Below are positions 16,385-23,888 of a DNA stretch of 64,000 nucleotides, piece after piece. Origin of the DNA: Clostridium gasigenes. Lineage in GTDB: Bacteria > Bacillota > Clostridia > Clostridiales > Clostridiaceae. The stretch is from the NCBI RefSeq assembly GCF_900104115.1, contig NZ_FNJM01000011.1, positions 1-64,000 of the forward strand, written 5' to 3'. A program made the translations under genes and the position numbers. Numbering within the stretch: position 1 is the first letter of the stretch; every line of letters starts with the position of its first letter. The notes beneath the pieces are model-generated. The model saw only the letters and a program-made list of their open reading frames with translations, did no database searches and was not told the origin of the DNA.

Positions 16385-16771
16385 ATGAAATTTAATAAGA
16401 TACATCATGTAGCTATTATTTCTTCGGATTATAATAGGTCAAAAGAATTTTATGTAGAAAAATTAGGTCTTGAAATAATAAGAGAAGTATACAGAAAAGA
16501 GAGAGATTCATATAAATTGGATTTAAGATTAGGAGATAACCAAATAGAGTTATTTTCATTTTCGAATCCACCAAAGAGGCAAAGTTATCCAGAGGGCTGT
16601 GGATTAAGACATCTTGCCTTAGAGGTAGAAAATATTGAAGAATCAGTAAGAGAACTAAATAGTAAAGGGATAGAAACAGAACCTATCAGAGTGGATGAGT
16701 TTACAGGTAGGAAGTTTACATTCTTTGAAGATCCTGATAACCTTCCGTTAGAATTATACCAATGTGAATAA
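16385..16771 (+). CDS. VOC family (glyoxalase-like) metalloprotein
   Basis: A 128-residue single VOC domain with two beta-alpha-beta-beta-beta modules: KIHHVAIISSDYNRSKEFYV, then LGLEIIREVYRKERDSYKLD, LRHLALEVENIEESVRELNS and FTFFEDPDNLPLELYQ. The metal ligands His8, Glu55 (QIELFSF), His75 and Glu124 can be read from the pattern. It most resembles the YaeR/gloA2-like group of small VOC proteins, whose substrate is undefined. AGGAGGGTAAG precedes the ATG. Likely cytoplasmic; possibly co-transcribed with the GNAT gene 71 bp downstream. Confidence 0.93.
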   Translation: MKFNKIHHVAIISSDYNRSKEFYVEKLGLEIIREVYRKERDSYKLDLRLGDNQIELFSFSNPPKRQSYPEGCGLRHLALEVENIEESVRELNSKGIETEPIRVDEFTGRKFTFFEDPDNLPLELYQCE

Positions 16772-16842
16772 ATGCATAACAAGATTATGTTATATAAAAT
16801 AATCAATGAAATATACTTGAATAAGTAAAAAGAGGTGAAATT

Positions 16843-17271
16843 ATGGATATAAGAGTGGAAAATGATTGTTCTAATATAGATTGGAATAATATAAAAGAAA
16901 TATTAAAAGCAGCTGGTATGAGTTATTTTGATGAAGATACACATAAAAAAGCTTTTGAAAATAGTTATAGTACAGTATTTATATATGATGGTAATGAGTT
17001 GATTGGGTTTGGAAGATCTATTTCAGATGGAGTATATCAAGCAGCTATATATGATGTGGCTGTATTACCAAGTTATCAAGGAAGTGGGATTGGAAGAATA
17101 ATTATTAATAATATTTTAGAATCAATTCCACAATGTAACACAATATTATATGCTTCTCCAGGAAAAGAGAGCTTTTACAATAAATTAAATTTTAAAAAGA
17201 TGAAGACTGGTATGGCATATTTTCAAAATGCGGAAAAGATGTATGAAAAGGGATTTATTGAAAAAGTTTAA
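16843..17271 (+). CDS. GNAT family N-acetyltransferase
   Basis: The 142-residue product has the GNAT core: YDGNELIGFGRSISDGVYQA (strands 2-4), YDVAVLPSYQGSGIGRIIIN with the acetyl-CoA loop Q-G-S-G-I-G, and ILYASPGKESFYNKLNFKKM for the C-terminal motif B. This layout is close to small clostridial/bacillal GNATs of unknown acceptor; the acceptor cannot be read from sequence. AGAGGTG ribosome site at about 16831-16837. It lies 71 bp after the VOC gene and is followed by the hairpin element at 17371. Confidence 0.93.
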   Translation: MDIRVENDCSNIDWNNIKEILKAAGMSYFDEDTHKKAFENSYSTVFIYDGNELIGFGRSISDGVYQAAIYDVAVLPSYQGSGIGRIIINNILESIPQCNTILYASPGKESFYNKLNFKKMKTGMAYFQNAEKMYEKGFIEKV

Positions 17272-17370
17272 TAAAAAGATATAGGATATAGGATATTAAA
17301 ATTGAAATAGCAACTAATTTTTTCAAGTTGTTAGATGATTAGAGAATACAAAATAGATAGATTTGATATA

Positions 17371-17452
17371 AAAAAGTACTCCTTCTTATAATTAATTGTT
17401 ATCTTAATTATAAGAAGGAGTACTTTTTATTTGGTTTAAACAAAATTATTTG
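17371..17452. repeat. 80-bp hairpin element, copy 1 (terminator plus IS256-like end)
   Basis: A perfect 24-bp stem (17371-17394 with 17405-17428) with a 10-base loop, then TTTTTATT and GTTTAAACAAAATTATTTG (17434-17452). A second copy with the same parts lies at 28867-28946; the 19-base tails differ at one position. The stem also works as a terminator for the GNAT gene. From memory, GTTTACACAAAATTATTTG-type sequences occur at ends of IS256-family elements in clostridia, so these could be solo 3' ends. Confidence 0.6.
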
Positions 17453-17568
17453 AATAGTGTCTAACATTTAAGTAAAAGAAGTAAATAAGTATTACTTTTA
17501 GAAAATAATATGAACGAAACGTAAACTTAAGAATATAATAGTATATAATTTTTTTTTGGAGGACAATG

Positions 17569-18489
17569 ATGTTAAATGATAATAAGTATGTTATTTTATC
17601 ACTTGAACAACACCTATTTTTCGCGAGAATTATGAAAGAACATTCTCTTTTTTTAGAGGCAGGTTTTACACCTAAAAATACTAAGCTTTCTAAGGAAGCG
17701 GATTCTTTTAAAGTAGAATTTGAAAAACTTTTATTAGATACAGTGAAATTAAGTAATGGAATTGTTAGAGAAAGCATATTAGATTCTGGTGAAATTATTA
17801 CTGAGTACACTTTAAGCACTGAGAAAAAAACAGAATATTTTACGGGTATACCTATAAATAAAAAGATAACTATGCTTGAATCAAAGTTAGATTATGGAAT
17901 AAATCCCAATATCAAACCTGAGATGATAAATATTATAAAAAAGATTAATAAAAAAGCTATAAAATTACTTGATGGACTTATAGATTTAAAAGTGAGAGTA
18001 TTAAATGGTATGCTATCTAGCGAAATTTTCACAGTAAATTACCCTTTACTTATTGAACATATAATTAGGGAAGCTAAATTATATAGAGCTTACATTGTAG
18101 ATCTTGAAAATGGAGAGGATATTGAAAAGAAAAATATTAAACAAAGTGAACTATTTTGGGATCAAATTATGATGGAACATGCATTATTTATTAGGGGTCT
18201 ACTTGATCCTTCTGAAAATAAATTAATTGAGGCTTCAGATAAATTTGCTAAGGAATATGCTGCTTTAATTGAAAAAGCAAAAACTATGACAGATGAAACA
18301 ATATCTAGTATTACATTAGAAACTTTAAATGAGACTATAAAACTTAATGAGTTTAAACAAGCAGGAACAAAGGGGATTGATGAATGTAAAATAAAAGCTA
18401 TATTCTTACCACTTCTTGCTGATCATGTATTAAGGGAATCTAATCATTTTATAAGATTATTAAATGATTATAAAAGATGTAAAGATTAG
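17569..18489 (+). CDS. DUF2935 domain protein (duplicated four-helix domain)
   Basis: Two copies of the DUF2935 unit are visible: residues about 5-145 begin YVILSLEQHLFFARIMKEHS, and about 165-300 begin SELFWDQIMMEHALFIRGLL. Each has His/Glu residues on helices (EQHLFFARIMKEHSLFL; EHIIREAKLYR in the first; DHVLRESNHFIRLL in the second), resembling a ferritin/hemerythrin-like metal site, though metal binding is inferred. GGAGG at 17558-17562 lies three bases before ATG 17566 and six before ATG 17569; I chose the second. Function unknown. Single gene between a hairpin element and a marR gene. Confidence 0.9.
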   Translation: MLNDNKYVILSLEQHLFFARIMKEHSLFLEAGFTPKNTKLSKEADSFKVEFEKLLLDTVKLSNGIVRESILDSGEIITEYTLSTEKKTEYFTGIPINKKITMLESKLDYGINPNIKPEMINIIKKINKKAIKLLDGLIDLKVRVLNGMLSSEIFTVNYPLLIEHIIREAKLYRAYIVDLENGEDIEKKNIKQSELFWDQIMMEHALFIRGLLDPSENKLIEASDKFAKEYAALIEKAKTMTDETISSITLETLNETIKLNEFKQAGTKGIDECKIKAIFLPLLADHVLRESNHFIRLLNDYKRCKD

Positions 18490-18510
18490 TCAGTATAAAA
18501 CAAAGGTATA

Positions 18511-18545
18511 TTGACAATGTAACTAATTAGTGATAAATTATATTC
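18511..18545 (+). promoter_or_regulatory. marR promoter with operator ACTAATTAGTGATAAA
   Basis: TTGACA (18511-18516), 17-bp spacer, TAAATT (18534-18539). The palindrome ACTAATTAGT, extended to ACTAATTAGTGATAAA (18522-18537), fills the spacer and -10. The identical 16 bases recur at 19009-19024 before the azoreductase gene. The predicted transcription start (about 18546) coincides with the marR ATG. Confidence 0.75.
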
Positions 18546-18989
18546 ATGGATAATATAAATGAACTAATTAAAAATAATAAATTAAATTTATCTACATTAG
18601 TTGTTTTTACTAGAGCAGAGCATAAAATTCATAAAATAGAATATAAAACTATTAAAAAAAATGGTTTAACTGGTGCTCAATTTGGTGTGTTAGAAGCTTT
18701 ATATACAAAAGGTGATTTAAAGATATGTGAGATAATAGAAAAAATATTAACTACCTCTGGGAATATGACCGTAGTAATAAAAAATTTAGAAAAGGACGGT
18801 TTAGTTAAAAAATATTCGGACCCACAAGATAAGAGGTCTACTATTATATCACTAACAGATAAGGGGAAAGACATTATATCGAATATTTTACCGGAACATA
18901 TTATTAATATTAGTAAAATATTTGATATTTTAACTGATGAAGAAAAGCTTACATTGAAAAAAATATTAAAAAAATTTAAAGAAATATAA
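18546..18989 (+). CDS. MarR family transcriptional regulator
   Basis: A 147-residue MarR protein: helix 1-2 region LVVFTRAEHKIHKIEYKTIK, GLTGAQFGVLEALYTKGDLK, recognition helix ILTTSGNMTVVIKNLEKDGL, wing VKKYSDPQDKRSTIISLTDK with the conserved D-x-R, and a C-terminal dimer helix. No ribosome site precedes the ATG, and the predicted transcription start lies at the ATG, so the mRNA may be leaderless. It lies just upstream of an FMN azoreductase that carries the same operator, so it probably represses both, with a quinone or electrophile-type inducer as in related pairs (inference). Confidence 0.92.
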   Translation: MDNINELIKNNKLNLSTLVVFTRAEHKIHKIEYKTIKKNGLTGAQFGVLEALYTKGDLKICEIIEKILTTSGNMTVVIKNLEKDGLVKKYSDPQDKRSTIISLTDKGKDIISNILPEHIINISKIFDILTDEEKLTLKKILKKFKEI

Positions 18990-19008
18990 AATTTTTTCGA
19001 TATTTATT

Positions 19009-19024
19009 ACTAATTAGTGATAAA
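19009..19024 (+). promoter_or_regulatory. Second copy of the MarR operator, upstream of the azoreductase
   Basis: ACTAATTAGTGATAAA is repeated exactly from 18522-18537. GATAAA (19019-19024) may be the -10. No good -35 is visible. It lies 79 bp before the azoreductase start. Confidence 0.7.
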
Positions 19025-19102
19025 CTTAAGGCGTTATGGATGGTTATGTAGAAATTTTCATTATCAATTATAAATAATATTGAAACAAAGAAGGAGAAAA
19101 TT

Positions 19103-19699
19103 ATGAATAAAGTATTATATATTAAAGCAAACATTAAAAAAGAGGGACAATCAAGAACTTTTAAGGTGGCGGATAGATTTATAGAAGAATATAAAAAGTC
19201 TAATCCAAATGATGAAGTTGTTACATTAGATTTATATGAAGAAAAGATAGATTTTTTAAGACCAGATGATTTAGAGAAAATATTTGGACCTAAGAATGAA
19301 GAAAGTAAAAATAATCCAATCTTAAAGTATGCCTATCAATTTGCAGAAGCAGATAAGTATGTAATTGCAGCACCAATGTGGAACTTAAGCATTCCTGCAA
19401 TATTAAAAGCTTATATAGATTATATAAGTGTAACTGGAATTACATTTACATATACAGCACAAGGGCCAGTAGGGCTTTTAAATGATAGAAAAGCTGTACA
19501 CATAGTATCAAGAGGTGGAGAATATGTTAATGCTCCATATGAAATGGGAGATAAATATTTAAGAACAATACTTGGATTCTTTGGAATTGGAGAAGTAGAA
19601 ACAATTGCAATAGAAAATGTAGATGTTATTGGTGCGGATGTTGAAGGTAAAATTAATAAATCTATAGAAGAAGCGCAACAAATTGCAAGAAACTTTTAA
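19103..19699 (+). CDS. azoR: FMN-dependent NADH-azoreductase / quinone reductase
   Basis: A 198-residue flavodoxin-fold protein of the AzoR family: start MNKVLYIKANIKKEGQSRTF (FMN phosphate site), YVIAAPMWNLSIPAILKAYI with the conserved PMWN motif, GITFTYTAQGPVGLLNDRKA, and HIVSRGGEY. Members are FMN-dependent NAD(P)H oxidoreductases acting on quinones and azo dyes; the natural substrate is probably an electrophile. AAGGAG ribosome site. The upstream MarR operator links its expression to the marR gene next door. A terminator follows at 19791. Confidence 0.92.
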   Translation: MNKVLYIKANIKKEGQSRTFKVADRFIEEYKKSNPNDEVVTLDLYEEKIDFLRPDDLEKIFGPKNEESKNNPILKYAYQFAEADKYVIAAPMWNLSIPAILKAYIDYISVTGITFTYTAQGPVGLLNDRKAVHIVSRGGEYVNAPYEMGDKYLRTILGFFGIGEVETIAIENVDVIGADVEGKINKSIEEAQQIARNF

Positions 19700-19790
19700 T
19701 TCTCATAAAAATAATTTAATCTGTTAAATATTTTTAAGTAAGTTGTCAAGAAAGCTAAGAAGAGATGTATTTAATAAAATAATATTAAAG

Positions 19791-19828
19791 AAAAAAGTAT
19801 CAATCTATCATGACTGATACTTTTTTTT
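19791..19828. terminator. Bidirectional terminator between azoR and motB
   Basis: AAAAAAGTATCA (19791-19802) pairs with TGATACTTTTTT (19815-19826), with T-runs on both strands. Confidence 0.9.
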
Positions 19829-19841
19829 CTTTATGATTAGA

Positions 19842-20597
19842 CTATTGATTAATATCTGTACTTACAGGATCTTCAACAGGATATTTTCTAAGGATACTAA
19901 TTTCTACTCTTCTATTACCTGATTGTCCTTCTTCTGTTGAGTTATCATATTTTGCCTTATGCTCTCCGTAAGCTTCAATTGATAATTTATCTTCTGGTAA
20001 TCCCCCGTACTGACTCAAAAATTGCATTGTATTTATTGCACGCATTGCACTTAGATCCCAGTTTGAACGAAATTCTCCATTGTTTATTGGCCTATTATCT
20101 GTGTAACCTATTACCTTTATGTCGTTATCGAACCCTTTCAACGATTGTGAAATCTGCATTAACAAAGGATTACTCTCTTCTTTTACATCTGCTTTTGCAG
20201 AATCAAAAAGAACAGTATCTTTTATATTAATAGCTAACCCAGATTCGTTAACTGAAACTTCAATTTTATCGGAATAGCCCGCAGTATTAATCCTTTGTTC
20301 AATTTCAGATTTAGCTTGATTCATACTTTCTTGCTCTATTTGCCCATTAGTTAATTCCTCAACAATTGATGGGGTACCGTCTGTTGAAGTACCACTATCA
20401 CCTTTTTCCAAAACAGAGGTTCCTCCCACAAAGGCACTATTTAAGCTTGCACTAACCTTAGCAAATTTTTCTGCATCTACCTTACTCATAGCAAACATAA
20501 CTATAAAAAGTGCTAATAATAATGTAAGCATATCTGAATATGGAATAAGCCATGTTTCGTCTACATGTTCTTCATGATGCTCTTTTTTCTTAGTCAT
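19842..20597 (-). CDS. motB: Flagellar motor stator protein MotB
   Basis: The 251-residue product has a basic/His-rich cytoplasmic head (MTKKKEHHEEHVDETWLIPY), one membrane helix with the proton/ion-binding Asp in YSDMLTLLLALFIVMFAMS (Asp near residue 22), and a C-terminal OmpA-like peptidoglycan-binding domain (SVNESGLAINIKDTVLFDSA; VIGYTDNRPIN; LSIEAYGEHKA; NRRVEISILR). Together with MotA it forms the stator that couples ion flow to rotation. GGGAGG ribosome site. 17 bp after motA in one operon; no other flagellar gene lies in the window. Confidence 0.96.
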   Translation of the reverse strand: MTKKKEHHEEHVDETWLIPYSDMLTLLLALFIVMFAMSKVDAEKFAKVSASLNSAFVGGTSVLEKGDSGTSTDGTPSIVEELTNGQIEQESMNQAKSEIEQRINTAGYSDKIEVSVNESGLAINIKDTVLFDSAKADVKEESNPLLMQISQSLKGFDNDIKVIGYTDNRPINNGEFRSNWDLSAMRAINTMQFLSQYGGLPEDKLSIEAYGEHKAKYDNSTEEGQSGNRRVEISILRKYPVEDPVSTDINQ

Positions 20598-20614
20598 AAT
20601 TATCCTCCCTAGAA

Positions 20615-21403
20615 TTAACTTTCTTTATCTAATTCTGATTGCATTTTAATTTGTTCCTTTGGTTCTAGCATACCCATAAGCTTATTTTGAATACTTTTTG
20701 GATTTTCACCAGCTTGCAATGCTAAAATACCTTCTAACAGAATATACATAGTGTTTATTTCCTCAAGAGATTTTCGTTTAAGTCTAGATGCAAAAGGATG
20801 TAAAATTACATACCCAAAAAAAATACCATAGAGAGTAGCTACAAAAGCCCCGGCTATCTTCTCACCAAGCGCACCAGTATCCTCTAAATTTCCAAGAGCG
20901 CCTATTAAACCAATAACAGCTCCTAAAACACCTAATGTAGGTGAAGATCCTCCTGCTGTTGTAAAAACTTGTGCCCCAAGACGATGTCTTTCCTCTGTGG
21001 CATTAATTTCAATCTCTAACACTTCCCTTACATAGGCTGGTTCGGTTCCATCTATAACCATTGATAGTCCCTTTTTCATAAATTTATTAGACATAGTAGA
21101 AACTTGTGGCTCTAATGCCAATAAACCATTTTTCCTAGATAATTGCGACATTTCTACCAATTGACTAATTGCTTCTGATGGACCTACATCTTTATTATCT
21201 CTAAACAAAGCTCCTAAAACTTTAGGGATATTAAGAAACTCTTTTTTGGGGAATGAATTCATAACTGCCGCCGAAGTTCCAATAAGAATAATGATTGCAG
21301 CCTCTGGATTTAATAGCACCATAAGATTAGTCCCGTTTAATCCCATTCCTGTAACAATAGTAAGTAGGCCTATTATCATACCGATAATTAGAAAAATATC
21401 CAT
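20615..21403 (-). CDS. motA: Flagellar motor stator protein MotA
   Basis: The start was set at the second Met (21403): AAGGAG directly abuts the first ATG (21412) but is well spaced from the second. The product of 262 residues has the MotA/TolQ/ExbB topology: helices about 1-20 and 28-48, a long cytoplasmic loop with Arg/Glu stator contacts (SQLSRKNGLLALEPQVSTMS; EINATEERHRLGAQVFTTAG), then helices about 144-167 and 177-200. Pro-containing helices and the C-terminal QNKLMGMLEPKEQIKMQSEL tail are typical. First gene of motAB; no clear sigma-D-type promoter was found. Confidence 0.95.
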   Translation of the reverse strand: MDIFLIIGMIIGLLTIVTGMGLNGTNLMVLLNPEAAIIILIGTSAAVMNSFPKKEFLNIPKVLGALFRDNKDVGPSEAISQLVEMSQLSRKNGLLALEPQVSTMSNKFMKKGLSMVIDGTEPAYVREVLEIEINATEERHRLGAQVFTTAGGSSPTLGVLGAVIGLIGALGNLEDTGALGEKIAGAFVATLYGIFFGYVILHPFASRLKRKSLEEINTMYILLEGILALQAGENPKSIQNKLMGMLEPKEQIKMQSELDKES

Positions 21404-21673
21404 TTTATCCATCTCCTTATTTTTATTGAATTTTAATAATATAGATTAATACCTAATGAAGTTGTTTTATAACTTGTCCATATATTATAAAAACCTATTT
21501 TTTTTTTAATATTCTTTATCATTCCCTATCATATTACTATTTTTTTTATGCTTTTTCAATAAAATTATAAATACTATTAAACTTATTATCATTTTAATAT
21601 TTCTAAACATTTTCAGTTTATAAGAATTAAGATAGAAAATAAGGTTTAGCATCCAGAAGATTAGGGGGAATAA

Positions 21674-22734
21674 ATCAAGCGGCGTTACGAATTACCAAGT
21701 ATGAGGGGTATATACTTCATAGCAGTAAGTTCACTTGGTGCAATAGCAACTGATTGGACAAACGATAGATTGTTTGGTGAAATTGTTAGTGGTAATGTTA
21801 GTAGTTGGCTTGAAATAGCTGGTGTGGCTGGTTGGTTACAAGGGTTGATTATTGATGGAGTAATTGGTGGTGTTGGTGCAGTTCTTGGTTTCGTTCCACA
21901 GATTATGATTTTATTCTTCTTATTAGCTATAATTGAAGATTGTGGTTATATGGCTCGTGTTGCCTTTGTTATGGATAGAATTTTCCGTAAAGTTGGGCTT
22001 TCAGGTAAGGCGTTTATACCTATGATTATTAGTTCAGGCTGCGGTGTTCCTGGTATTATGGCAACTCGTACTATGGAAAATGACAGGGATAGAAAGGTGA
22101 CAATTATGTTAACTACATTTATTCCATGTAGTGCTAAAATTCCGATTATAGCATTGTTTGGTGGAGCAATTTTTGGTGGAGCATCTTGGGTAGCACCATC
22201 AGTATATTTCTTAAGTATTATAATGATAATTATTTGCGGTATTATTTTAAAGAAAACTAAGTTATTCGCTGGGGAACCTTCACCATTTGTTATGGAATTT
22301 CCACAATATCATATTCCAAGCTTTAAAGGTGTTTTGATTCATATGTGGGAGAGAGGAAAAGCGTTTATAATAAAAGCAGGTACAATTATTTTTGTTGCTT
22401 GTGGTGTAATATACTTTCACCTATATTTGCGCCTCTTGGTTTTGGTAACTGGCAATCAGCAGTTGCAACAGTTACTGGTCTTGTTGCAAAGGAAAATGTT
22501 GCAGGCATGTTTACTACAGTTAGTGCATTCTCATTCATAGCATTTAACATACTTTGTGCTCCTTGCTTTGCAGCGATAGGTGCAATTAAAAGAGAAATGG
22601 GTTCATGGAAATGGACTTGGATTACAATTGGATTCCAAACATGTACAGCTTATATGGTTGCTCTTCTTATTAACCAAATTGGTAGCGCAATCTTTTATGA
22701 TGGAAGTGTTATAGGAGCAGTAAGCTCGGTTTAA
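21674..22734 (+). pseudogene. feoB: feoB remnant: membrane part only, frameshifted
   Basis: FeoB is a ferrous-iron transporter with an N-terminal GTPase and a C-terminal membrane domain. The GTPase is missing: the frame opens after a stop at 21671-21673 with IKRRYELPSMRGIYFIAVSS. It runs through GYMARVAFVMDRIFRKVGLS, GCGVPGIMATRTMENDRDRK and AGTIIFVACGVIY. Near 22420 the coding frame changes, with a small loss, to SPIFAPLGFGNWQSAVATVT and LVAKENVAGMF, ending at 22734. A further short FeoB-end-like stretch follows. Truncation plus frameshift means no working transporter from this locus. Confidence 0.9.
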
Positions 22735-22849
22735 TAGTAGTTGGAATAGTATCACTAGTTTTAACATCTTCTAAGCGTTCAGTGCAAAATAAAGTTGGTG
22801 CAGACTTAGGGGTATGAAAATAATATAGATAATTAAGGAAGTGATATTT

Positions 22850-22990
22850 ATGTTAGCAACAATTATATTAGCAATTACTATATTAGGGCTAATGTCTTTA
22901 GTAGTAGTAAGGCAATTTAAAAGAACTAAAAATGGTAAAAGTAGTTGTGCAGGTTGCCCTTCAGCGGGTACCTGTAATAGAAAAAAATAA
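22850..22990 (+). CDS. FeoB-associated Cys-rich membrane protein
   Basis: A 46-residue product: one membrane helix (ATIILAITILGLMSLVVV) followed by a basic turn and the motif SSCAGCPSAGTCNRKK, with three Cys. This layout (helix, then C-x2-C-P-x-A-x2-C) is the small protein usually found right after feoB in Firmicutes. AAGGAAGTGATATTT precedes the ATG. Here it is intact although feoB next to it is broken, so it either serves another FeoB or has not yet decayed. A terminator follows immediately. Confidence 0.87.
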   Translation: MLATIILAITILGLMSLVVVRQFKRTKNGKSSCAGCPSAGTCNRKK

Positions 22991-22993
22991 AAA

Positions 22994-23031
22994 AATAAAT
23001 TCACTAGAGAGTAATTTCTAGTGAATTTATT
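22994..23031. terminator. Convergent terminator
   Basis: A perfect 15-bp stem: AATAAATTCACTAGA (22994-23008) with TCTAGTGAATTTATT (23017-23031). It ends the FeoB-associated gene and, on the other strand, the Cys-rich gene at 23051-23680. Confidence 0.85.
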
Positions 23032-23050
23032 GTTATGTATATAAATAGTT

Positions 23051-23680
23051 TTAAGTATCGTCATTATAAATTTTGTTATAAGAATGATGTAATTCTTCAA
23101 AATATTCTTCCTCTAAATCAGAAAAACTAGATTTATAACATTTTTCATTTATGCAACCACTATGCTTAATATCATTTTCTACCATATGCCTATATATAGC
23201 ATTTCTTCTTTTAAAAGTTTCAAAAACACAGTATGCTTCTTTTATTATTTCATAAGATAAATCTATTGGAAGTCTTATTTGTTTCTTTTTTGAATATGCA
23301 TTAGCTTGCATGTTTTGCGCAGTTATAGAAGCACCTTGAGCTGATTGAGTTAAAAAATATATCATATCTATTAAAGGACTAACTTTTCTATCGTAGAAGA
23401 ATTTTTCATCCTCTCCGCCTGTTGTCAATGAACCTATATTTTGTTGAGCTGCTTCTAATGCAACTGTTAAGGCTGCGATTTTTGTAATGGTTTGGTTTAA
23501 TGTGGAATTTTCAGGAGAATTACATCCAGTGCACCCAATGCAATTATTAGAAGATGAATTTGAACCAATACAATTAAGACCGGTTAGATTACTTAGTGCT
23601 TCTTCTTTTTGAATATTTTCTTCAATTACTACTTTTTTTGCATTAAGAATATCATTTGGTATTCTTTTGTTTTTGCCCAC
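23051..23680 (-). CDS. Cys-rich hypothetical protein, 209 residues
   Basis: Starts at GTG 23680 with GGAGATG spaced correctly. Residues 1-35 are basic/Lys-rich. A Cys/Ser/Asn-rich stretch follows (GLNCIGSNSSSNNCIGCTGC; Cys at about 37, 47, 50 and 53, i.e. C-x9-C-x2-C-x2-C). Then an Ala/Gln-rich helix, the segment FFYDRKVSPLIDMIYFLTQS, and a helical C-terminus with HSGCINEKCYKSSF. No signal peptide or membrane helix. The two Cys clusters could bind metal or be crosslinked, as in some spore coat proteins; this is inference. Single-gene unit. Confidence 0.6.
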   Translation of the reverse strand: MGKNKRIPNDILNAKKVVIEENIQKEEALSNLTGLNCIGSNSSSNNCIGCTGCNSPENSTLNQTITKIAALTVALEAAQQNIGSLTTGGEDEKFFYDRKVSPLIDMIYFLTQSAQGASITAQNMQANAYSKKKQIRLPIDLSYEIIKEAYCVFETFKRRNAIYRHMVENDIKHSGCINEKCYKSSFSDLEEEYFEELHHSYNKIYNDDT

Positions 23681-23833
23681 TTAATCATCTCCATAACATA
23701 GTTGTTATAAATATATTACTAAAATGTTATATTTAGTATAAAAGATTTAATCTGAAGATAGATAAATATCTGACTAGTTATTTTTTGGAGATACCTAAAA
23801 GGGTACATAAAGATAGAGTATGACATAAAAGAA

Positions 23834-23861
23834 GCTTTCACTCCATAATAAGAGTGAAAGC
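23834..23861 (-). terminator. Terminator of the 23.9-26.7 kb two-component operon
   Basis: GCTTTCACTC (23834-23843) pairs with GAGTGAAAGC (23852-23861), followed on the minus strand by TTCTTTT. Confidence 0.75.
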
Positions 23862-23888
23862 AATGTTGGAGGGAATATTTTAATTTGA

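Noticed and set aside
16561..16570. tRNA T-loop-like TTCGAATCC
   Set aside because: It lies inside the VOC gene and has no surrounding cloverleaf; no tRNA found anywhere in the window.
22345..22734. Separate 129-residue gene
   Set aside because: Its sequence is the C-terminal part of FeoB in a shifted frame; it belongs to the feoB remnant, not to an independent gene.
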